The position numbers and the translations under genes were made by a program. The notes under the pieces are model-generated. The model was not told the origin of the DNA. It did not search any database and was given only the letters and a program-made list of their open reading frames with translations. Positions 28,819 to 39,620 of a stretch of DNA of 64,000 nt are shown here, piece by piece (the stretch's first letter is position 1; each line of letters begins with the position of its first letter). The stretch is from Aestuariispira ectoiniformans. Lineage in GTDB: Bacteria; Pseudomonadota; Alphaproteobacteria; UBA8366; Aestuariispiraceae. The stretch covers positions 124,001-188,000 of the forward strand of contig NZ_CP062788.1 in the NCBI RefSeq assembly GCF_025136295.1, given 5' to 3'.

Positions 28819-28946
28819 GACATGACAATAGAAAGTCTCGCACTGCAGAACCAATCAAGCGATATCAACTTGAAGTGATGGATTTAGATTGAATTGCGAG
28901 GCTCCGGGACTAAGGTAGCGATGTAAGATCAAAACACGCGGCCAAC

Positions 28947-30809
28947 ATGCGCATTTCAATCAGAACACTTCTGCTATTCGGCTTCGGCGGCCTGACCCTG
29001 GTCGGGATTGGCATTATCCTGTCCCTTGGTTTTGTAACCGCCACGCGAAACACCTTCAGCCTGTATGCGCAAATGTCGAAAGACTTCATCGACACCATCA
29101 GCGATGAAGTCGAAGCCGAATTCAACCTTGTTCAAACACAAGGGGAATGGATGCGCCAAGCCTTCGAATCGGGCCGCATCCAGGTTGATGACTATAACGC
29201 CCTTGAAGATTTCCTCGATGGCTCGATGGCTGCAACCCCGGCGGTCATGGGAACCGTCCTGGTCACCGACGACAAACGTCAACGCCGTTTCGCCCGACAG
29301 TTCCCTCATCTGGTTTTGAGCAACGTACCGGAAAAAGAGTATGACCGGGAATGGAAAGTGCAGTTTCAAAGCGCTCAAAAAGCTGCGTGGAGCCAACCGG
29401 TTTGGATCGAGGAACTGCAGGAAACGGTCCTCAATCTACGGACGCCTCTGACACTTCCGGACGGTAGGCGTGCAATGATCATCCAGGTCGTGACCGTTTC
29501 AAAACTTTCTGAAATTCTGGGCTCGCTGGATTTCGAATTCGATTCCAGTCCCTTCATCCTCTATGGGTCGGAATATGTGCTGGCGCATCCGAAAATGCAC
29601 GCCGACCCGGCGTTACGGGATCAAGCGATCCCCCTGCCCCGTGTTGCCGACTATAGCGACCCGATTCTGGCAAAGTTTGAGACCAGGCAACCCCTGGACG
29701 GGATGAGCAAACCCCGGGGGCCAAACGACAAACGGGTGGAATTGCGCCAGTCAAAGAACCAGAAGGATGAAAATGTCATCTTCGTCAACGATCAGAACTA
29801 TGAAGTCAGTATCGTCGACGTGGATTCGCAGAACGAGCAGGAATATGTCTTCATTCACCGGGTTATCAACGGCTATTCCGACCGGCCCATCGTTGTCGGC
29901 GCTTATTTCAACAACCAAAGTACCAACCGTGAAATCCGCCGCCTGATTGGGTCATTCGCAGTATCCCTCGGTGTGCTTGTCATCACAGTCGGGGGCGCCC
30001 TTTTCATCGGCAGGAGGGTGGGTCGCCCGATCATGCAGCTTGCGGCTGCCGCCCAGAAACTCCGCGACGGTCATCTGAACGATGTACCTCATGTGAACCC
30101 CAGCCGGATTCTGGAACTGCGCGCTGCCGCCAAGGCCTTCAACGCCATGCTGAATGGCCTGCGCGAACAGGAGCGGATGCGGAATCTCTTCGGCAAGATG
30201 GTCCCGCGACGGGTCGCCGAACAGATGCTCAACAGTCCGGCAGGTCTTGCCCCGCAATCAGCCACAGCCACAGTTCTCTTCTGCGATATCAAGGACTTCA
30301 CCGCATTATCGGAAATGTCCCAACCGGTGGAGATCATCGACATACTCAACGCCTATTTCACGAAAATGGTCAGCATCATCGAGGCGCATAACGGCATTAT
30401 CACACAGTTCCAGGGCGACGCCATCCTGGCGGTATTCAATGTGCCGCTGCCGGACGAAAAACACGCCGAAAACGCCATTCGCGCCGCATTGGAAATGCTG
30501 GAAGCCGTTCGCACGGAAACATTCTGCGGGAAAAAGCTGGCCTGCCGGATAGGCGTCAACACCGGCCCGCTTGTCGCCGGTAATGTCGGGGCCGACAGCC
30601 GCATGAATTATACTGTCCACGGGGATGCCGTGAACACGGCCTCCCGCCTGGAGCAGCTAAACAAGGACCATGGGACCGTGCTTCTTGTCTCGGAGACAAC
30701 ACAGGACCTGGCCCAAATGCCCGACCTCACCGAGATCGGCAGTGTCACCCTGCGCGGCAAGCAAAAGCCGGTACGTATCTACACAAACGCGCCACAGGAG
30801 CGGACCTAG
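28947..30809 (+). CDS. Membrane-bound class III adenylate/guanylate cyclase
   Basis: The 620-residue protein has an N-terminal membrane helix (about 8-30), a periplasmic sensor region (about 31-335) and a second helix (about 336-356). A HAMP segment and a class III cyclase domain (about 430-610) follow. Metal-binding aspartates are Asp447 (LFCDIKDFT) and Asp491 (FQGDAILAVFN). The NYTVHGDAVNTASRLEQ motif supplies transition-state residues. It probably converts ATP to cAMP in response to an outside signal. The choice between ATP and GTP is not certain from sequence. It ends immediately before the convergent EamA gene. Confidence 0.9.
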   Translation: MRISIRTLLLFGFGGLTLVGIGIILSLGFVTATRNTFSLYAQMSKDFIDTISDEVEAEFNLVQTQGEWMRQAFESGRIQVDDYNALEDFLDGSMAATPAVMGTVLVTDDKRQRRFARQFPHLVLSNVPEKEYDREWKVQFQSAQKAAWSQPVWIEELQETVLNLRTPLTLPDGRRAMIIQVVTVSKLSEILGSLDFEFDSSPFILYGSEYVLAHPKMHADPALRDQAIPLPRVADYSDPILAKFETRQPLDGMSKPRGPNDKRVELRQSKNQKDENVIFVNDQNYEVSIVDVDSQNEQEYVFIHRVINGYSDRPIVVGAYFNNQSTNREIRRLIGSFAVSLGVLVITVGGALFIGRRVGRPIMQLAAAAQKLRDGHLNDVPHVNPSRILELRAAAKAFNAMLNGLREQERMRNLFGKMVPRRVAEQMLNSPAGLAPQSATATVLFCDIKDFTALSEMSQPVEIIDILNAYFTKMVSIIEAHNGIITQFQGDAILAVFNVPLPDEKHAENAIRAALEMLEAVRTETFCGKKLACRIGVNTGPLVAGNVGADSRMNYTVHGDAVNTASRLEQLNKDHGTVLLVSETTQDLAQMPDLTEIGSVTLRGKQKPVRIYTNAPQERT

Positions 30810-31697
30810 CTACACAGGTTGCTTCCTATGGCGGCGGACTGTCTTTCCCTGGCGGTTGATATAGTAGATCGCGCCCAGGACCATCAGGGCCCCCAGGCCG
30901 GTCTGCAGGGTCATGCCTTCGTTGAAAAGCAGGATGCTGTAGAAAACCCCGAATATCGGCGTCAGGACATAAAAGGGCATGACCATGGCTACCGGATAGC
31001 GTTTGAGCAGGGCAAACATGCTGACATGCCCCAACACGCTGACGCCAATTGCCGCATGAACAACCATTGCCCAATCCAGCCATTCGGCAGTCCGCAACGC
31101 CTTGATCTGCCCGCTTTCAAAGGTTAGAGACAGCGCCAGCATGACCGGTCCGGAAAGAACCGCCATCCAGGCGTTCATCACCCGCGCATCCAGGTCCTTC
31201 AACCCCCTGGAGAGCACCGTACTTGCGCCATAGGCCAGTGCCATGATCGCACACCAGAACAACGCATCAAGCGAGTTCAGCAGGGATGGGTCAAAGGCGA
31301 TAACAACGATACCGCCAAATGCTACGGCAATCGCGACCAGAACGGTCAACCGAACCGGTTCCTTCAGGAAGATAAACCCCAGTAACACCGCAAAAGGCAC
31401 GCTAAGCTGTGTTCCGATCACGATCGGCGATACAGTCGCCGCAAGGCTTAACGCCTGATACATTGCCGCGAAAACGGCAACCCCCATCATCATGGAAAAC
31501 AGCAACAGATACGGCCATTGGTGTTTCCTCACCGCCCGGAAGCGTAAAAAGGGCAACAGGGCCAGCGAGACCAGTCCGGCACGCAATGCGACAAAAAGAT
31601 AGGGCGGAAAGTGGTCCACCCCCACCTTACCCAAGGCATAGGCGCTGCCAAACAGCGCATTGATCGCGATAACAGCCAGAAGGTGGACAGGTTGCAT
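30810..31697 (-). CDS. EamA/DMT family transporter
   Basis: The 295-residue protein has ten predicted membrane helices arranged as two EamA repeats. It begins MQPVHLLAVIAINALFGSAYALGKVGVDHFPP. Members export metabolites such as amino acids, and the substrate here is unknown. GGGGAG precedes the ATG. Its stop is adjacent to that of the cyclase gene, with no terminator visible between the convergent pair. Confidence 0.87.
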   Translation of the reverse strand: MQPVHLLAVIAINALFGSAYALGKVGVDHFPPYLFVALRAGLVSLALLPFLRFRAVRKHQWPYLLLFSMMMGVAVFAAMYQALSLAATVSPIVIGTQLSVPFAVLLGFIFLKEPVRLTVLVAIAVAFGGIVVIAFDPSLLNSLDALFWCAIMALAYGASTVLSRGLKDLDARVMNAWMAVLSGPVMLALSLTFESGQIKALRTAEWLDWAMVVHAAIGVSVLGHVSMFALLKRYPVAMVMPFYVLTPIFGVFYSILLFNEGMTLQTGLGALMVLGAIYYINRQGKTVRRHRKQPV

Positions 31698-31867
31698 GGC
31701 GGAACTCCCCTTTTTCCTTCACCTATCCTCAATTGCCCTCCTCGGCAACGGTCACGAGGGAAAAAGCCTTTTGCCGCGAAATCGCGATCTCTGTCTTTTA
31801 ATGGGTAGGAAGCTGCCCTATTTAACGGTGTAAGCAACCCGAGACCAACCAAGGATCACCTTTACAA

Positions 31868-32359
31868 ATGGCCAACCAGATTACTGTTGGAGAACGCCTG
31901 CCCAACGTCCGCCTGCGCCGACTGGAAGACGGACGGCTAGAGGACTATTTCCTGCACGACCTCACAGCAGGTAAAAAGCTTTTGCTGGTGGGCTTCCCCG
32001 GGGCCTATACACCCAATTGCGATGGTCGCCATCTGCCAAGCTTTGTCGCCAATGCAGACCATATCCAGACGCAGGGGGTGGACCAGATTGTCGGCATCGC
32101 CGTCAACGACCCATGGGTAATGCAACGCTGGGAAGCGGAGACCCAGGCCAAGGGAAAAGTGCTGCTTCTATCAGACGGAAATGCGGACCTCACCCGTCAG
32201 CTTGGCCTGCTGTTCGATGGTCAGGAACTGGGTATGGGGCAACGGTGCCAGCGCTTTTTCCTGATTGCAGACAACGGCATTGTCAGGAAGATCAATGTCG
32301 ACCGGGGCATGGCCTATGCCTGCACACGGTCGGAAGACGTACTGCAGGTTCTGATCTGA
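31868..32359 (+). CDS. Peroxiredoxin (PRX5-like)
   Basis: The 163-residue protein has the peroxiredoxin core LLLVGFPGAYTPNCDGRHLPSF. The P-x3-T-x2-C motif identifies the peroxidatic cysteine (about residue 52). Length and sequence match the Prx5/AhpE-like branch. It reduces hydrogen peroxide and organic peroxides. Which thiol donor it uses is not visible, though other cysteines near 120 and 150 could resolve. AAGGATCACC lies before the ATG. Confidence 0.9.
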   Translation: MANQITVGERLPNVRLRRLEDGRLEDYFLHDLTAGKKLLLVGFPGAYTPNCDGRHLPSFVANADHIQTQGVDQIVGIAVNDPWVMQRWEAETQAKGKVLLLSDGNADLTRQLGLLFDGQELGMGQRCQRFFLIADNGIVRKINVDRGMAYACTRSEDVLQVLI

Positions 32360-32368
32360 GGAAACGGC

Positions 32369-34993
32369 TCAGACCGCTTGCCGGGCCGCCTCCTGGAGGG
32401 CGTCTTCCAATGCGGGGTTCAGGTCATTGAGATTTATATCGGTATTGGCCTGTTTGCTTTTAAGCTCATTTTCCAGCGAACGGCATAGGTCCGCAAGGCC
32501 ACAAAAGCCGATGTTGGATGCCACCCCTTTCAGCGTATGAAGCTGCATACGCAGCCCTTCAGAATCCTCCGCCTTGCGGGCATCCATCGCCGCCGAAATA
32601 AATTCATGACATTGGGATTTCAGCGTATCCAGAACCTGTGCCCTGTTCTGGTCCGGGAATAGGCCAAACGCGACAGACAGGCGCGCAGGATCCACAGACT
32701 TATTGTTCATTCCATCTGCCCTATCACGCATTTTTCCGTCACCTTTCACGGTATCATCCCGCAAGACAATCTCCGGGCTGGCCGCCATTTTGTCCTGCTC
32801 CACGGCAAGCGGCAACCCCTGTCCCGCCAACACGCGGTTCAACTCACTGATCTTGACCGGTTTTCCAATAACATCAGACATCCCCGACTTTCGGTACTGA
32901 CGAATATTTTCCTGCATGACATCCGCCGTCAGGGCGATAATCGGAAGGTTTGACCGACTGTCATCGAAGGATTCCCGCATCATCATTGCCGTCTCCATAC
33001 CATTCATATGCGGCATATGAATATCCATAAGGATGACATCAATCATGAAACCTGTATCGGAATGCATGATGGCTAGGGCCTCGGCACCGTCGGCGGCTTC
33101 TATCACCGTATGTCCTTCGGAGGTGACCAATGCCTTGACCAATTGACGGTTCACTTCAAGGTCATCGACCACCAGCATCGTGACCGGGGCGAGATGTGCC
33201 GTCTGTGGCAACAGGAGAAGATCCTCATCCTCCGCATAATCCCGCCAGGGCAGGGTCACCGTAAACCAGAAACGGCTTCCCTCTTCATGGGCACTCTCGA
33301 CGCCGATTTCGCCCCCCATGCTTTCCACCAGATGCTTGCAGATAGAAAGCCCCAGCCCGGTTCCGCCATAGTTTCTGGTCACGGAAACATCGGCCTGCGT
33401 GAAGGCGTCGAAGACCACTTCCTGTTCTTCACTGGTCATGCCGACACCCGTATCCGATACGGAGATTTCCATTTCCACACTATGATCGTCCTGTGCGACC
33501 TTTCTTGCCGCGAGCACGATTTCCCCACCGCTGGTGAATTTGATCGCATTGGACAGGAAATTCACAATGACCTGACGAATACGGGTTGGGTCGCCGATCA
33601 CACAGGGAGGCAGGTTATCGTCCAGTTCAAGACGTATCCTGTTGTTTCGCTCCTTGGCCGCGTCCACCATGATGGACCGCAGGTGTTCCATGACATCACG
33701 CCAGGAAAATTGAACCTTTTCCAATTCCAGTCGACCGGACTCAATTTTCGAGAGGTCGAGAATATCGCCAATCAATGCCTGAAGGTGGCTTCCGGCCATT
33801 TGGATGTTCTTCACATACGACCGATACCCCGGCGTCCCGAGCGGCCCCTCGGCCTCCCGCGACAAAACATCGGCAAAGCCCACGATGGCGTTTAACGGTG
33901 AACGCAGCTCATGGCTCATACGGGCAAGAAAGGTCGTCTTGGCCCGGCTCGCCATCACCGCGGCCTTTCGCGCCTTTTCCATTGTCTGGAGGGCCTGTTC
34001 CTTTTCGCGAACTGCCGAGACTTCCTTTGTGACGTCCAGCCCGACCCCACGATAGCCTTTAAAACGCCCCCAGCGATCGAAACAGGGCCGCCCGGAAATC
34101 TCGATCACACGGTCTGACCGGTGTTCCTGCGGTATCACAAAACGAACGCGCCGGAAGGGCTGACGGGTTTCAATCAGTTGGAATATGTCGTTTTTCACGT
34201 CGCCTCGGTCGAGGAGACTGCTGCCCCAGTAAGACAACAGCTCTTCGCGTGACTTCCCGACAGCCTCCTGCCTTGGCGTGCTGGTCACATGCTCAAACCG
34301 TTCCGAGAAGTAGCTGAAGCACCCCTCTTCATCCATCTCCCAGTAATAGTCGCTGCCAATCTCCGTAAAATCCCGGAACCGCTGCTCACTGACCAGCAAC
34401 TCATCCATCATGTTGGCGCGCCTGACTTCGTTGCGCAGGAATATACCGAGGATGATGACGCTGACGACTTCATAAATGAACACCGGCAGCAGGACCTTGC
34501 CCAGGGCCGGCAACGCCACCTCCTGTGGCAACAGGAACAATGTCGGCAACGACACGCCCGGCAGGAGAACGCCCATGATCAGGAAATCGGAAATACTGTA
34601 TTTTTCAGGGGCGGATTTACGCAGTTTCCAATAACCAAGCCCCAGCAGCGCGGCTGCCCCGATCCCCACAATCCCGGCCACAGCACCCGGGCCGCCCAGG
34701 GCCAGGCGATATCCCCCCGCGATCAATGCGGCGATCAGGCTGCCATAGCCCCCACCGAACGGGCCTGCGAGGACAACGGCGACAGTACGGCCGTCGAAGA
34801 TAATGCCGTCGGTCGGGGACAGGGGGAACAGCATCGCCACAATGGCAATCAGGCCAAACAGCAGGCCGGTGTAGAGGATGGAGAATTTACCGTATTGGCG
34901 GCAGAAGCGGTTGATGATCAGCCCATAGAAAAAGGCGGACAGAAAAAGCAGCGCGAGGTTTTCCCCCAATTGCAGCGCGACATTGCTTTCCAT
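32369..34993 (-). CDS. Hybrid sensor histidine kinase (5TM-PAS-HisKA-HATPase-REC-HPt)
   Basis: The 874-residue protein begins with about six membrane helices (1-190) that resemble the LytS-type 5TM receptor. A PAS domain (about 200-325) and HisKA with His361 ([13 protein letters not shown]) follow. Next come a HATPase ([22 protein letters not shown]), a receiver with Asp657 and an HPt domain with His819 ([13 protein letters not shown]). All phosphorelay residues are present, so it should carry phosphate from His361 through Asp657 to His819. No cognate output regulator is adjacent. Confidence 0.9.
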   Translation of the reverse strand: MESNVALQLGENLALLFLSAFFYGLIINRFCRQYGKFSILYTGLLFGLIAIVAMLFPLSPTDGIIFDGRTVAVVLAGPFGGGYGSLIAALIAGGYRLALGGPGAVAGIVGIGAAALLGLGYWKLRKSAPEKYSISDFLIMGVLLPGVSLPTLFLLPQEVALPALGKVLLPVFIYEVVSVIILGIFLRNEVRRANMMDELLVSEQRFRDFTEIGSDYYWEMDEEGCFSYFSERFEHVTSTPRQEAVGKSREELLSYWGSSLLDRGDVKNDIFQLIETRQPFRRVRFVIPQEHRSDRVIEISGRPCFDRWGRFKGYRGVGLDVTKEVSAVREKEQALQTMEKARKAAVMASRAKTTFLARMSHELRSPLNAIVGFADVLSREAEGPLGTPGYRSYVKNIQMAGSHLQALIGDILDLSKIESGRLELEKVQFSWRDVMEHLRSIMVDAAKERNNRIRLELDDNLPPCVIGDPTRIRQVIVNFLSNAIKFTSGGEIVLAARKVAQDDHSVEMEISVSDTGVGMTSEEQEVVFDAFTQADVSVTRNYGGTGLGLSICKHLVESMGGEIGVESAHEEGSRFWFTVTLPWRDYAEDEDLLLLPQTAHLAPVTMLVVDDLEVNRQLVKALVTSEGHTVIEAADGAEALAIMHSDTGFMIDVILMDIHMPHMNGMETAMMMRESFDDSRSNLPIIALTADVMQENIRQYRKSGMSDVIGKPVKISELNRVLAGQGLPLAVEQDKMAASPEIVLRDDTVKGDGKMRDRADGMNNKSVDPARLSVAFGLFPDQNRAQVLDTLKSQCHEFISAAMDARKAEDSEGLRMQLHTLKGVASNIGFCGLADLCRSLENELKSKQANTDINLNDLNPALEDALQEAARQAV

Positions 34994-35084
34994 GCGCGTA
35001 TCTCTCAGCCAGCTCCAGGTTACATGTCACCAAACACAACCATGCCGTTCTCCAAAATACATCATTTCGCCCAAATAGCCAAAA

Positions 35085-35123
35085 ACACAAAAAAGAGAAG
35101 CGGGCCTCCGCAGAGGCCCGCTT
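35085..35123 (-). terminator. Intrinsic terminator after acnA
   Basis: AAGCGGGCCTC (35098-35108) pairs with GAGGCCCGCTT (35113-35123) over a 4-nt loop. On the minus strand CTCTTTTTTG follows the stem. This is a textbook terminator 38 bp after the acnA stop. Confidence 0.9.
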
Positions 35124-35160
35124 CCCGTAATCAATCGGCTGAATGCCCGGTCGGGCTTGG

Positions 35161-37848
35161 TTAAGCCGCCTTGCTTTCCGCCATGATGTTGCGCAGGACA
35201 TACTGCAGGATACCGCCGTTGCGGTAGTATTCCAGTTCGTCCAACGTATCGATACGGCACAGCAGATCGACTTCTTCCTTGGAACCGTCGGCACGCGTGA
35301 TGATGCATTTCACATCCTGACGCGGCTTCAGGTCGCCTTCGATCCCGACGATGTCGTAGGTCTCGGAGCCGTCCAACTTCAGGGTCTCACGGTTGACGCC
35401 ATCCTTGAACTGCAGCGGCAGCACGCCCATGCCAACCAAGTTGGAACGGTGGATACGCTCAAAGCTTTCCACGATCACAGCTTTCACACCCAGCAGGCGC
35501 GTGCCTTTAGCTGCCCAGTCACGGCTGGAGCCGGTGCCGTATTCCTTGCCACCGACAACCACCAGCGGCGTGCCTTCGGCCTGATAAGCCATGGCAGCGT
35601 CATACATGGTGGTGACTTCGCCATTCTTCTTGGTGAAGCCGCCTTCGGTGCCCGGGGCCACTTCATTGCGAATACGGATATTCGCAAAAGTGCCGCGCAT
35701 CATGATTTCGTGGTTACCACGACGGGACCCATAGGAGTTGAAGTCCGCCGGACGCACCTGACGTTCGGTCAGATATTCACCAGCAGGCGTCTCCGGCTTG
35801 AAGGAACCAGCGGGGGAGATGTGGTCCGTGGTCACGGAATCACCCAGGATCGCCAGTGCTTTCGCGCCTTTGATATCGGTGATGGCTTCCGGTTCCGGCT
35901 TCATGTCCTGGAAGAACGGCGGATGCTGCACATAGGTGGAACCAGCATTCCATTCGAAGGTCTGGCCTTCCTTGACGCTGATATCACGCCATTCCTTCGG
36001 CCCTTCGAAGACGTTGGAATAACGGGATTTGAACATCTCCGGCGTCAGGGACTTCAGCATGGTTTCCTGAATTTCCTGGTTGGTCGGCCAGATGTCCTTC
36101 AGGAAGACGTCATTGCCGTCCTTGTCCTGACCGATCGCATCCTTGGTGATGTCGATCTTCATGTTACCGGCCAGCGCATAGGCGACAACCAGCGGCGGGG
36201 ACGCCAGGTAGTTACCACGGGTATGCGGGGAAACGCGGCCTTCGAAGTTACGGTTACCGGACAGGACGGAGGTCACGACCAGGTCGCCCTCTTCAACCGC
36301 CTGGGCAATCGGGCCTGGCAGCGGGCCGGAGTTGCCGATACAGGTGGTGCAGCCATAGCCGACCAGATCAAAGCCCAGTTCGTCCAGGTCTTCCTGCAGG
36401 CCGGCGGCTTCCAGATAGTCGGTCACGACCTGGGAACCCGGCGCCAGCGAGGTTTTCACCCAGGGCTTGACGGTCAGGCCCAGTTCGCGGGCCTTGCGCG
36501 CAACCAGACCGGCACCGATCAGCACCGCCGGGTTGGAGGTGTTGGTGCAGGACGTGATCGCCGCAATTACAACCGCGCCGTCTTCCAGTTCGTAATCCGC
36601 GCCGTCAACAGGCTGTTTCTTGTCGGCGTGACCGAAACCTTCGGCAACCTTGACGAATTCCGGTGCGGCGTTGGAAAGCGCCACGCGGTCCTGCGGACGC
36701 TTCGGACCAGCCAGCGACGGCTCTACGGAGTTCAGGTCCAGTTCCAGCGTATCGGTGAAGACCGGCTCGACGGCACCCTTCTCACGCCACATGCCCTGCG
36801 CCTGTGCATAGGCTTTCACCAGCGCCACCTGTGCATCATCACGACCGGAGAATTTCAGGTAGTTGAGCGTTTCTTCGTCAACCGGGAAGATACCGCAGGT
36901 CGCACCATATTCCGGCGCCATATTGGCGATGGTCGCGCGATCGGCCAGTGTCAGGTTGTCCAGGCCATCGCCGTAGAATTCGACGAATTTGCCGACAACG
37001 CCCTTCTTGCGCAGCATTTCCACGACCATCAGAACCAGGTCCGTTGCGGTCATGCCTTCTTTCAGCTTGCCGGTCAGCTTGAAGCCGACGACTTCGGGGA
37101 TCAGCATGGAAACCGGCTGACCCAGCATGGCGGCTTCAGCTTCGATGCCGCCAACGCCCCAGCCCAGAACACCCAGGCCGTTGACCATGGTGGTGTGGCT
37201 GTCGGTCCCGACCAGCGTATCCGGATAGGCGATCTCGCGGTCACCGCCCTTTTCCTGGCTGCTCCAGACGGTGCGGGCCAGATATTCCACGTTCACCTGG
37301 TGGCAGATGCCGGTTCCCGGAGGAACGACGCTGAAGTTGTCGAATGCGGTCTGGCCCCAACGCAGGAAGCTGTAGCGCTCGCCGTTGCGTTCGAATTCCA
37401 GATCGACGTTTTTCTTGAAGGAATCCTTACCGCCGAAATAGTCGACCATGACGGAGTGGTCGATGACCAGATCCACCGGGGACAGCGGGTTGATCTTTTC
37501 CGGGTCGCCACCCATGGCAACCATCGCCTCGCGCATGGCGGCCAGATCAACCACCGCAGGCACGCCGGTGAAGTCCTGCATCAGGACGCGCGCCGGGCGA
37601 TAGGCGATTTCATGGGTCGATTTGCGCTCTTTCTGCCAGTCGGCAACCGCTTTCACATCGTCGGTGGTGACGGTGCGGCCATCTTCGAAACGCAGCATGT
37701 TTTCCAACAGCACTTTCAAAGAGAAAGGCAGACGGGAAACGTCGCCGATCTGGTCGGCGGCTGCCTGCAGCGAGTAATAATCGTATTCCTTACCGTCAAC
37801 GGTAAGGGTGCGACGGGTCTTAAGACTGTCCTGGCCGGTCATGGTCAT
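35161..37848 (-). CDS. acnA: Aconitate hydratase A
   Basis: The 895-residue enzyme interconverts citrate and isocitrate with a 4Fe-4S cluster. Visible signatures are [14 protein letters not shown] (first cluster cysteine) and [14 protein letters not shown] (the paired cysteines). The C-terminal swivel domain with [15 protein letters not shown] is also present. I took the ATG at 37848, which has GAGGAG upstream. Another ATG two codons later is possible. Length is as expected for the AcnA class. Confidence 0.96.
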   Translation of the reverse strand: MTMTGQDSLKTRRTLTVDGKEYDYYSLQAAADQIGDVSRLPFSLKVLLENMLRFEDGRTVTTDDVKAVADWQKERKSTHEIAYRPARVLMQDFTGVPAVVDLAAMREAMVAMGGDPEKINPLSPVDLVIDHSVMVDYFGGKDSFKKNVDLEFERNGERYSFLRWGQTAFDNFSVVPPGTGICHQVNVEYLARTVWSSQEKGGDREIAYPDTLVGTDSHTTMVNGLGVLGWGVGGIEAEAAMLGQPVSMLIPEVVGFKLTGKLKEGMTATDLVLMVVEMLRKKGVVGKFVEFYGDGLDNLTLADRATIANMAPEYGATCGIFPVDEETLNYLKFSGRDDAQVALVKAYAQAQGMWREKGAVEPVFTDTLELDLNSVEPSLAGPKRPQDRVALSNAAPEFVKVAEGFGHADKKQPVDGADYELEDGAVVIAAITSCTNTSNPAVLIGAGLVARKARELGLTVKPWVKTSLAPGSQVVTDYLEAAGLQEDLDELGFDLVGYGCTTCIGNSGPLPGPIAQAVEEGDLVVTSVLSGNRNFEGRVSPHTRGNYLASPPLVVAYALAGNMKIDITKDAIGQDKDGNDVFLKDIWPTNQEIQETMLKSLTPEMFKSRYSNVFEGPKEWRDISVKEGQTFEWNAGSTYVQHPPFFQDMKPEPEAITDIKGAKALAILGDSVTTDHISPAGSFKPETPAGEYLTERQVRPADFNSYGSRRGNHEIMMRGTFANIRIRNEVAPGTEGGFTKKNGEVTTMYDAAMAYQAEGTPLVVVGGKEYGTGSSRDWAAKGTRLLGVKAVIVESFERIHRSNLVGMGVLPLQFKDGVNRETLKLDGSETYDIVGIEGDLKPRQDVKCIITRADGSKEEVDLLCRIDTLDELEYYRNGGILQYVLRNIMAESKAA

Positions 37849-37945
37849 GGGTGTCTTGCTCCTCAATCGTGATCCGTGTTGACAAAAGAGACGAATATCC
37901 GGCTTGAACGCCGGTTATCGGAACCGCACGGATGCCATTGTTATT

Positions 37946-37963
37946 CAACTGGTTCGCCAGTTG
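37946..37963 (-). promoter_or_regulatory. Tetraloop hairpin in the acnA leader
   Basis: CAACTGG (37946-37952) and CCAGTTG (37957-37963) pair perfectly around four bases. If acnA is transcribed from the promoter near 38030, the hairpin lies in a leader of about 170 nt. A role in stability or control is possible but unproved. Confidence 0.4.
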
Positions 37964-38021
37964 CATCATTTGACGAGGGTTTTACCGCTTCTCACCGGAA
38001 AATGGTAGTCCCGGCGGCAAC

Positions 38022-38050
38022 TATTTTTTGCGTTGCGTCATTTTTGTCAA
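38022..38050 (-). promoter_or_regulatory. Candidate acnA promoter
   Basis: On the minus strand TTGACA (38050-38045), a 17-bp spacer and AAAATA (38027-38022) form a plausible vegetative promoter, 174 bp before the acnA ATG. Confidence 0.45.
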
Positions 38051-38163
38051 AAAGCGCGCCAGACCGCCTCCCGATTGTCAAAACACCATTTGTTCTATTT
38101 TTGTTCTTTACTTTCCAACAACGCTCCCGTAAAGGTCAACAATCCCCAACACATAGCCAGAGC

Positions 38164-38188
38164 CGCATGCAAACCGCCTTTGCATGCG
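38164..38188 (+). promoter_or_regulatory. Perfect stem-loop upstream of the leader ORF
   Basis: CGCATGCAAA (38164-38173) pairs with TTTGCATGCG (38179-38188) over CCGCC. It ends 31 bp before the leader ATG. The next bases (TCCTT, then AAGGA at 38205-38211) could also pair and hide the leader's ribosome site. The arrangement resembles translation control but could also be an operator. Confidence 0.45.
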
Positions 38189-38218
38189 CCTTCGGTCCTT
38201 CAAAAAAGGAGATCCCCG

Positions 38219-38245
38219 ATGCCACGACATGAGGCCCATCGTTAA
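38219..38245 (+). CDS. Eight-codon leader ORF coupled to the first hydrolase gene
   Basis: AAAAAAGGAGATCCCCG, the strongest ribosome site in the area, precedes an ATG that encodes only MPRHEAHR. Its stop overlaps the next start in TAATG. The large ORF at 38245 has no good site of its own (GAGG ten bases upstream), so translation probably passes from the leader by re-initiation. An alternative is that a one-base change separated an original start from the gene. Confidence 0.45.
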   Translation: MPRHEAHR

Positions 38246-39606
38246 TGGGCGGTGCGTCCCAGGCCAAGGAAACAAGCGCCGCGCTGGACAAGGCAAGTGC
38301 CAGCGCCCCCTCGGCCAACACCAACCCGCCTACTCATCCTGCTGAAGTCAACAAAGCAGCCGACCGTCCGGTTGCGCCCCCCGCCGAACCGAGTGCTCCC
38401 GCGCCAAGCCAGGTCAAGCTGGACGTATTCCGCAAACCGCCGGAAAGACCGCCGGAGCCGGAGGTGACTCTTCGCTCTGCCGATTCATCTGCTAGCGGCG
38501 AGCCCAGTTTTGCCTATACTGAGCCTGCGACCGTGGCCACAGGCAGCTTCCCCATCGTCACAAAGCTGGACGTAACATCCAATTCCTCCGTAAGCAGCGA
38601 GGGGCCCAGGGAAGTATTCGGCAAGCTGACACCAATAACAAAATCTCATCATGCGGCTTCTCCACCTATGTCTCCGATGACACGAGCTCCTATTACTCAT
38701 AAGGAAGAAGGGACCGACAAAAGTGCGAATGGAATACTGGAACCAGCAGCAAACGGTTCAGATGGATTTAAAAACCAGAACCTGAAAATATTGCAAGTAC
38801 TCCAAAATGCTATTGAAAATGACATATCATTCGATGCGAACACCTATCAGAGCCTGGAAGCAGCGATCCAACGAAGCAACAAGCAACAAGCAAATTTAAA
38901 AAAAAATTTGCTTAGCATCTTAAGAAACTCCCAGAAACTTGGTGGACGGGATACAGCGTATGAAACGCTTGGGCGAGTAAAGAAGCGGCTGTACAGGCTC
39001 TACAAGATTACTCCACCATTGAAAGGAACCACGTTTTTCGGCGGAGCTGGCATGGAAGGCGACTATATAAACGATATGGTTCAAGCCCTTGAAGAAAAGG
39101 GAATATCAAATGTACGTTCCGCAGCCCCAGAAAAGTGGTCTACCGGCGGCATGTTTACAGACGCAGCGTCTGTTGTGTTCGATAATGATCGAGACGGTGC
39201 AGCCTCTGATTTTGATTCTTTTTCAACCGAGGGCGAGCAATTCAATCTTGTTGGGTACTCCTACGGCGGCCTGCAGGCAGCCCAGGCCGCGGCGGACTAT
39301 GCTGACGATGGTGGAATCGTAGACAATCTAGTCCTTCTGGGGACGCCAATAGAAGCAACCTTCCTGAAAAAGCTCGAAAGTCACCCAAATATTAAACATG
39401 TTGAAGTAATCAACCTGTCGGAAGAGGATGACCCGATATTTGCAGGCATGTCTGACCTCGATGTGGCAATGTCCACACCGAAACTCGCTTCACAGTTTTT
39501 CATAGAGCCCAGCGCCGGGCATTTTTACTATTCCGACCCCGGTGAAGAAGGTAACAAGAGACGCCGCGCCCTAGCGTCAAAACTATTCGATATCGGCCTG
39601 AGATAG
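38245..39606 (+). CDS. Unknown alpha/beta-hydrolase with long disordered N-terminus
   Basis: The 453-residue protein has three parts. Residues 1-160 are Pro/Ala/Ser-rich and look disordered. Residues 165-245 are helical, with basic patches. Residues 255-453 form a hydrolase with nucleophile Ser339 in GYSYGG, Asp395 or Asp396 in EEDDPIFAG and His426 in GHFYY. This suggests a lipase or esterase. There is no signal peptide. A long proline-rich N-terminus before a hydrolase is seen in secreted effectors, but I cannot name a family. Codons from about 38700 to 39450 are AT-rich compared with neighbours, suggesting transfer. The next gene is a shorter paralog. Confidence 0.65.
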   Translation: MGGASQAKETSAALDKASASAPSANTNPPTHPAEVNKAADRPVAPPAEPSAPAPSQVKLDVFRKPPERPPEPEVTLRSADSSASGEPSFAYTEPATVATGSFPIVTKLDVTSNSSVSSEGPREVFGKLTPITKSHHAASPPMSPMTRAPITHKEEGTDKSANGILEPAANGSDGFKNQNLKILQVLQNAIENDISFDANTYQSLEAAIQRSNKQQANLKKNLLSILRNSQKLGGRDTAYETLGRVKKRLYRLYKITPPLKGTTFFGGAGMEGDYINDMVQALEEKGISNVRSAAPEKWSTGGMFTDAASVVFDNDRDGAASDFDSFSTEGEQFNLVGYSYGGLQAAQAAADYADDGGIVDNLVLLGTPIEATFLKKLESHPNIKHVEVINLSEEDDPIFAGMSDLDVAMSTPKLASQFFIEPSAGHFYYSDPGEEGNKRRRALASKLFDIGLR

Positions 39607-39620
39607 GAAGCATAATAACG

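Larger units (their letters stand above)
37849..38218. other. Divergent intergenic region between acnA and the hydrolase island
   Basis: This 370-bp region holds a minus-strand promoter candidate for acnA (38022-38050), a tetraloop hairpin in the acnA leader (37946-37963) and a perfect 10-bp stem-loop (38164-38188) before the island. I see no gene longer than the 8-codon leader that follows. Confidence 0.6.

Noticed and set aside
35143-37872. A plus-strand open frame of 909 codons opposite acnA
   Set aside because: acnA is certain. The antisense frame has no family signature and no ribosome site.
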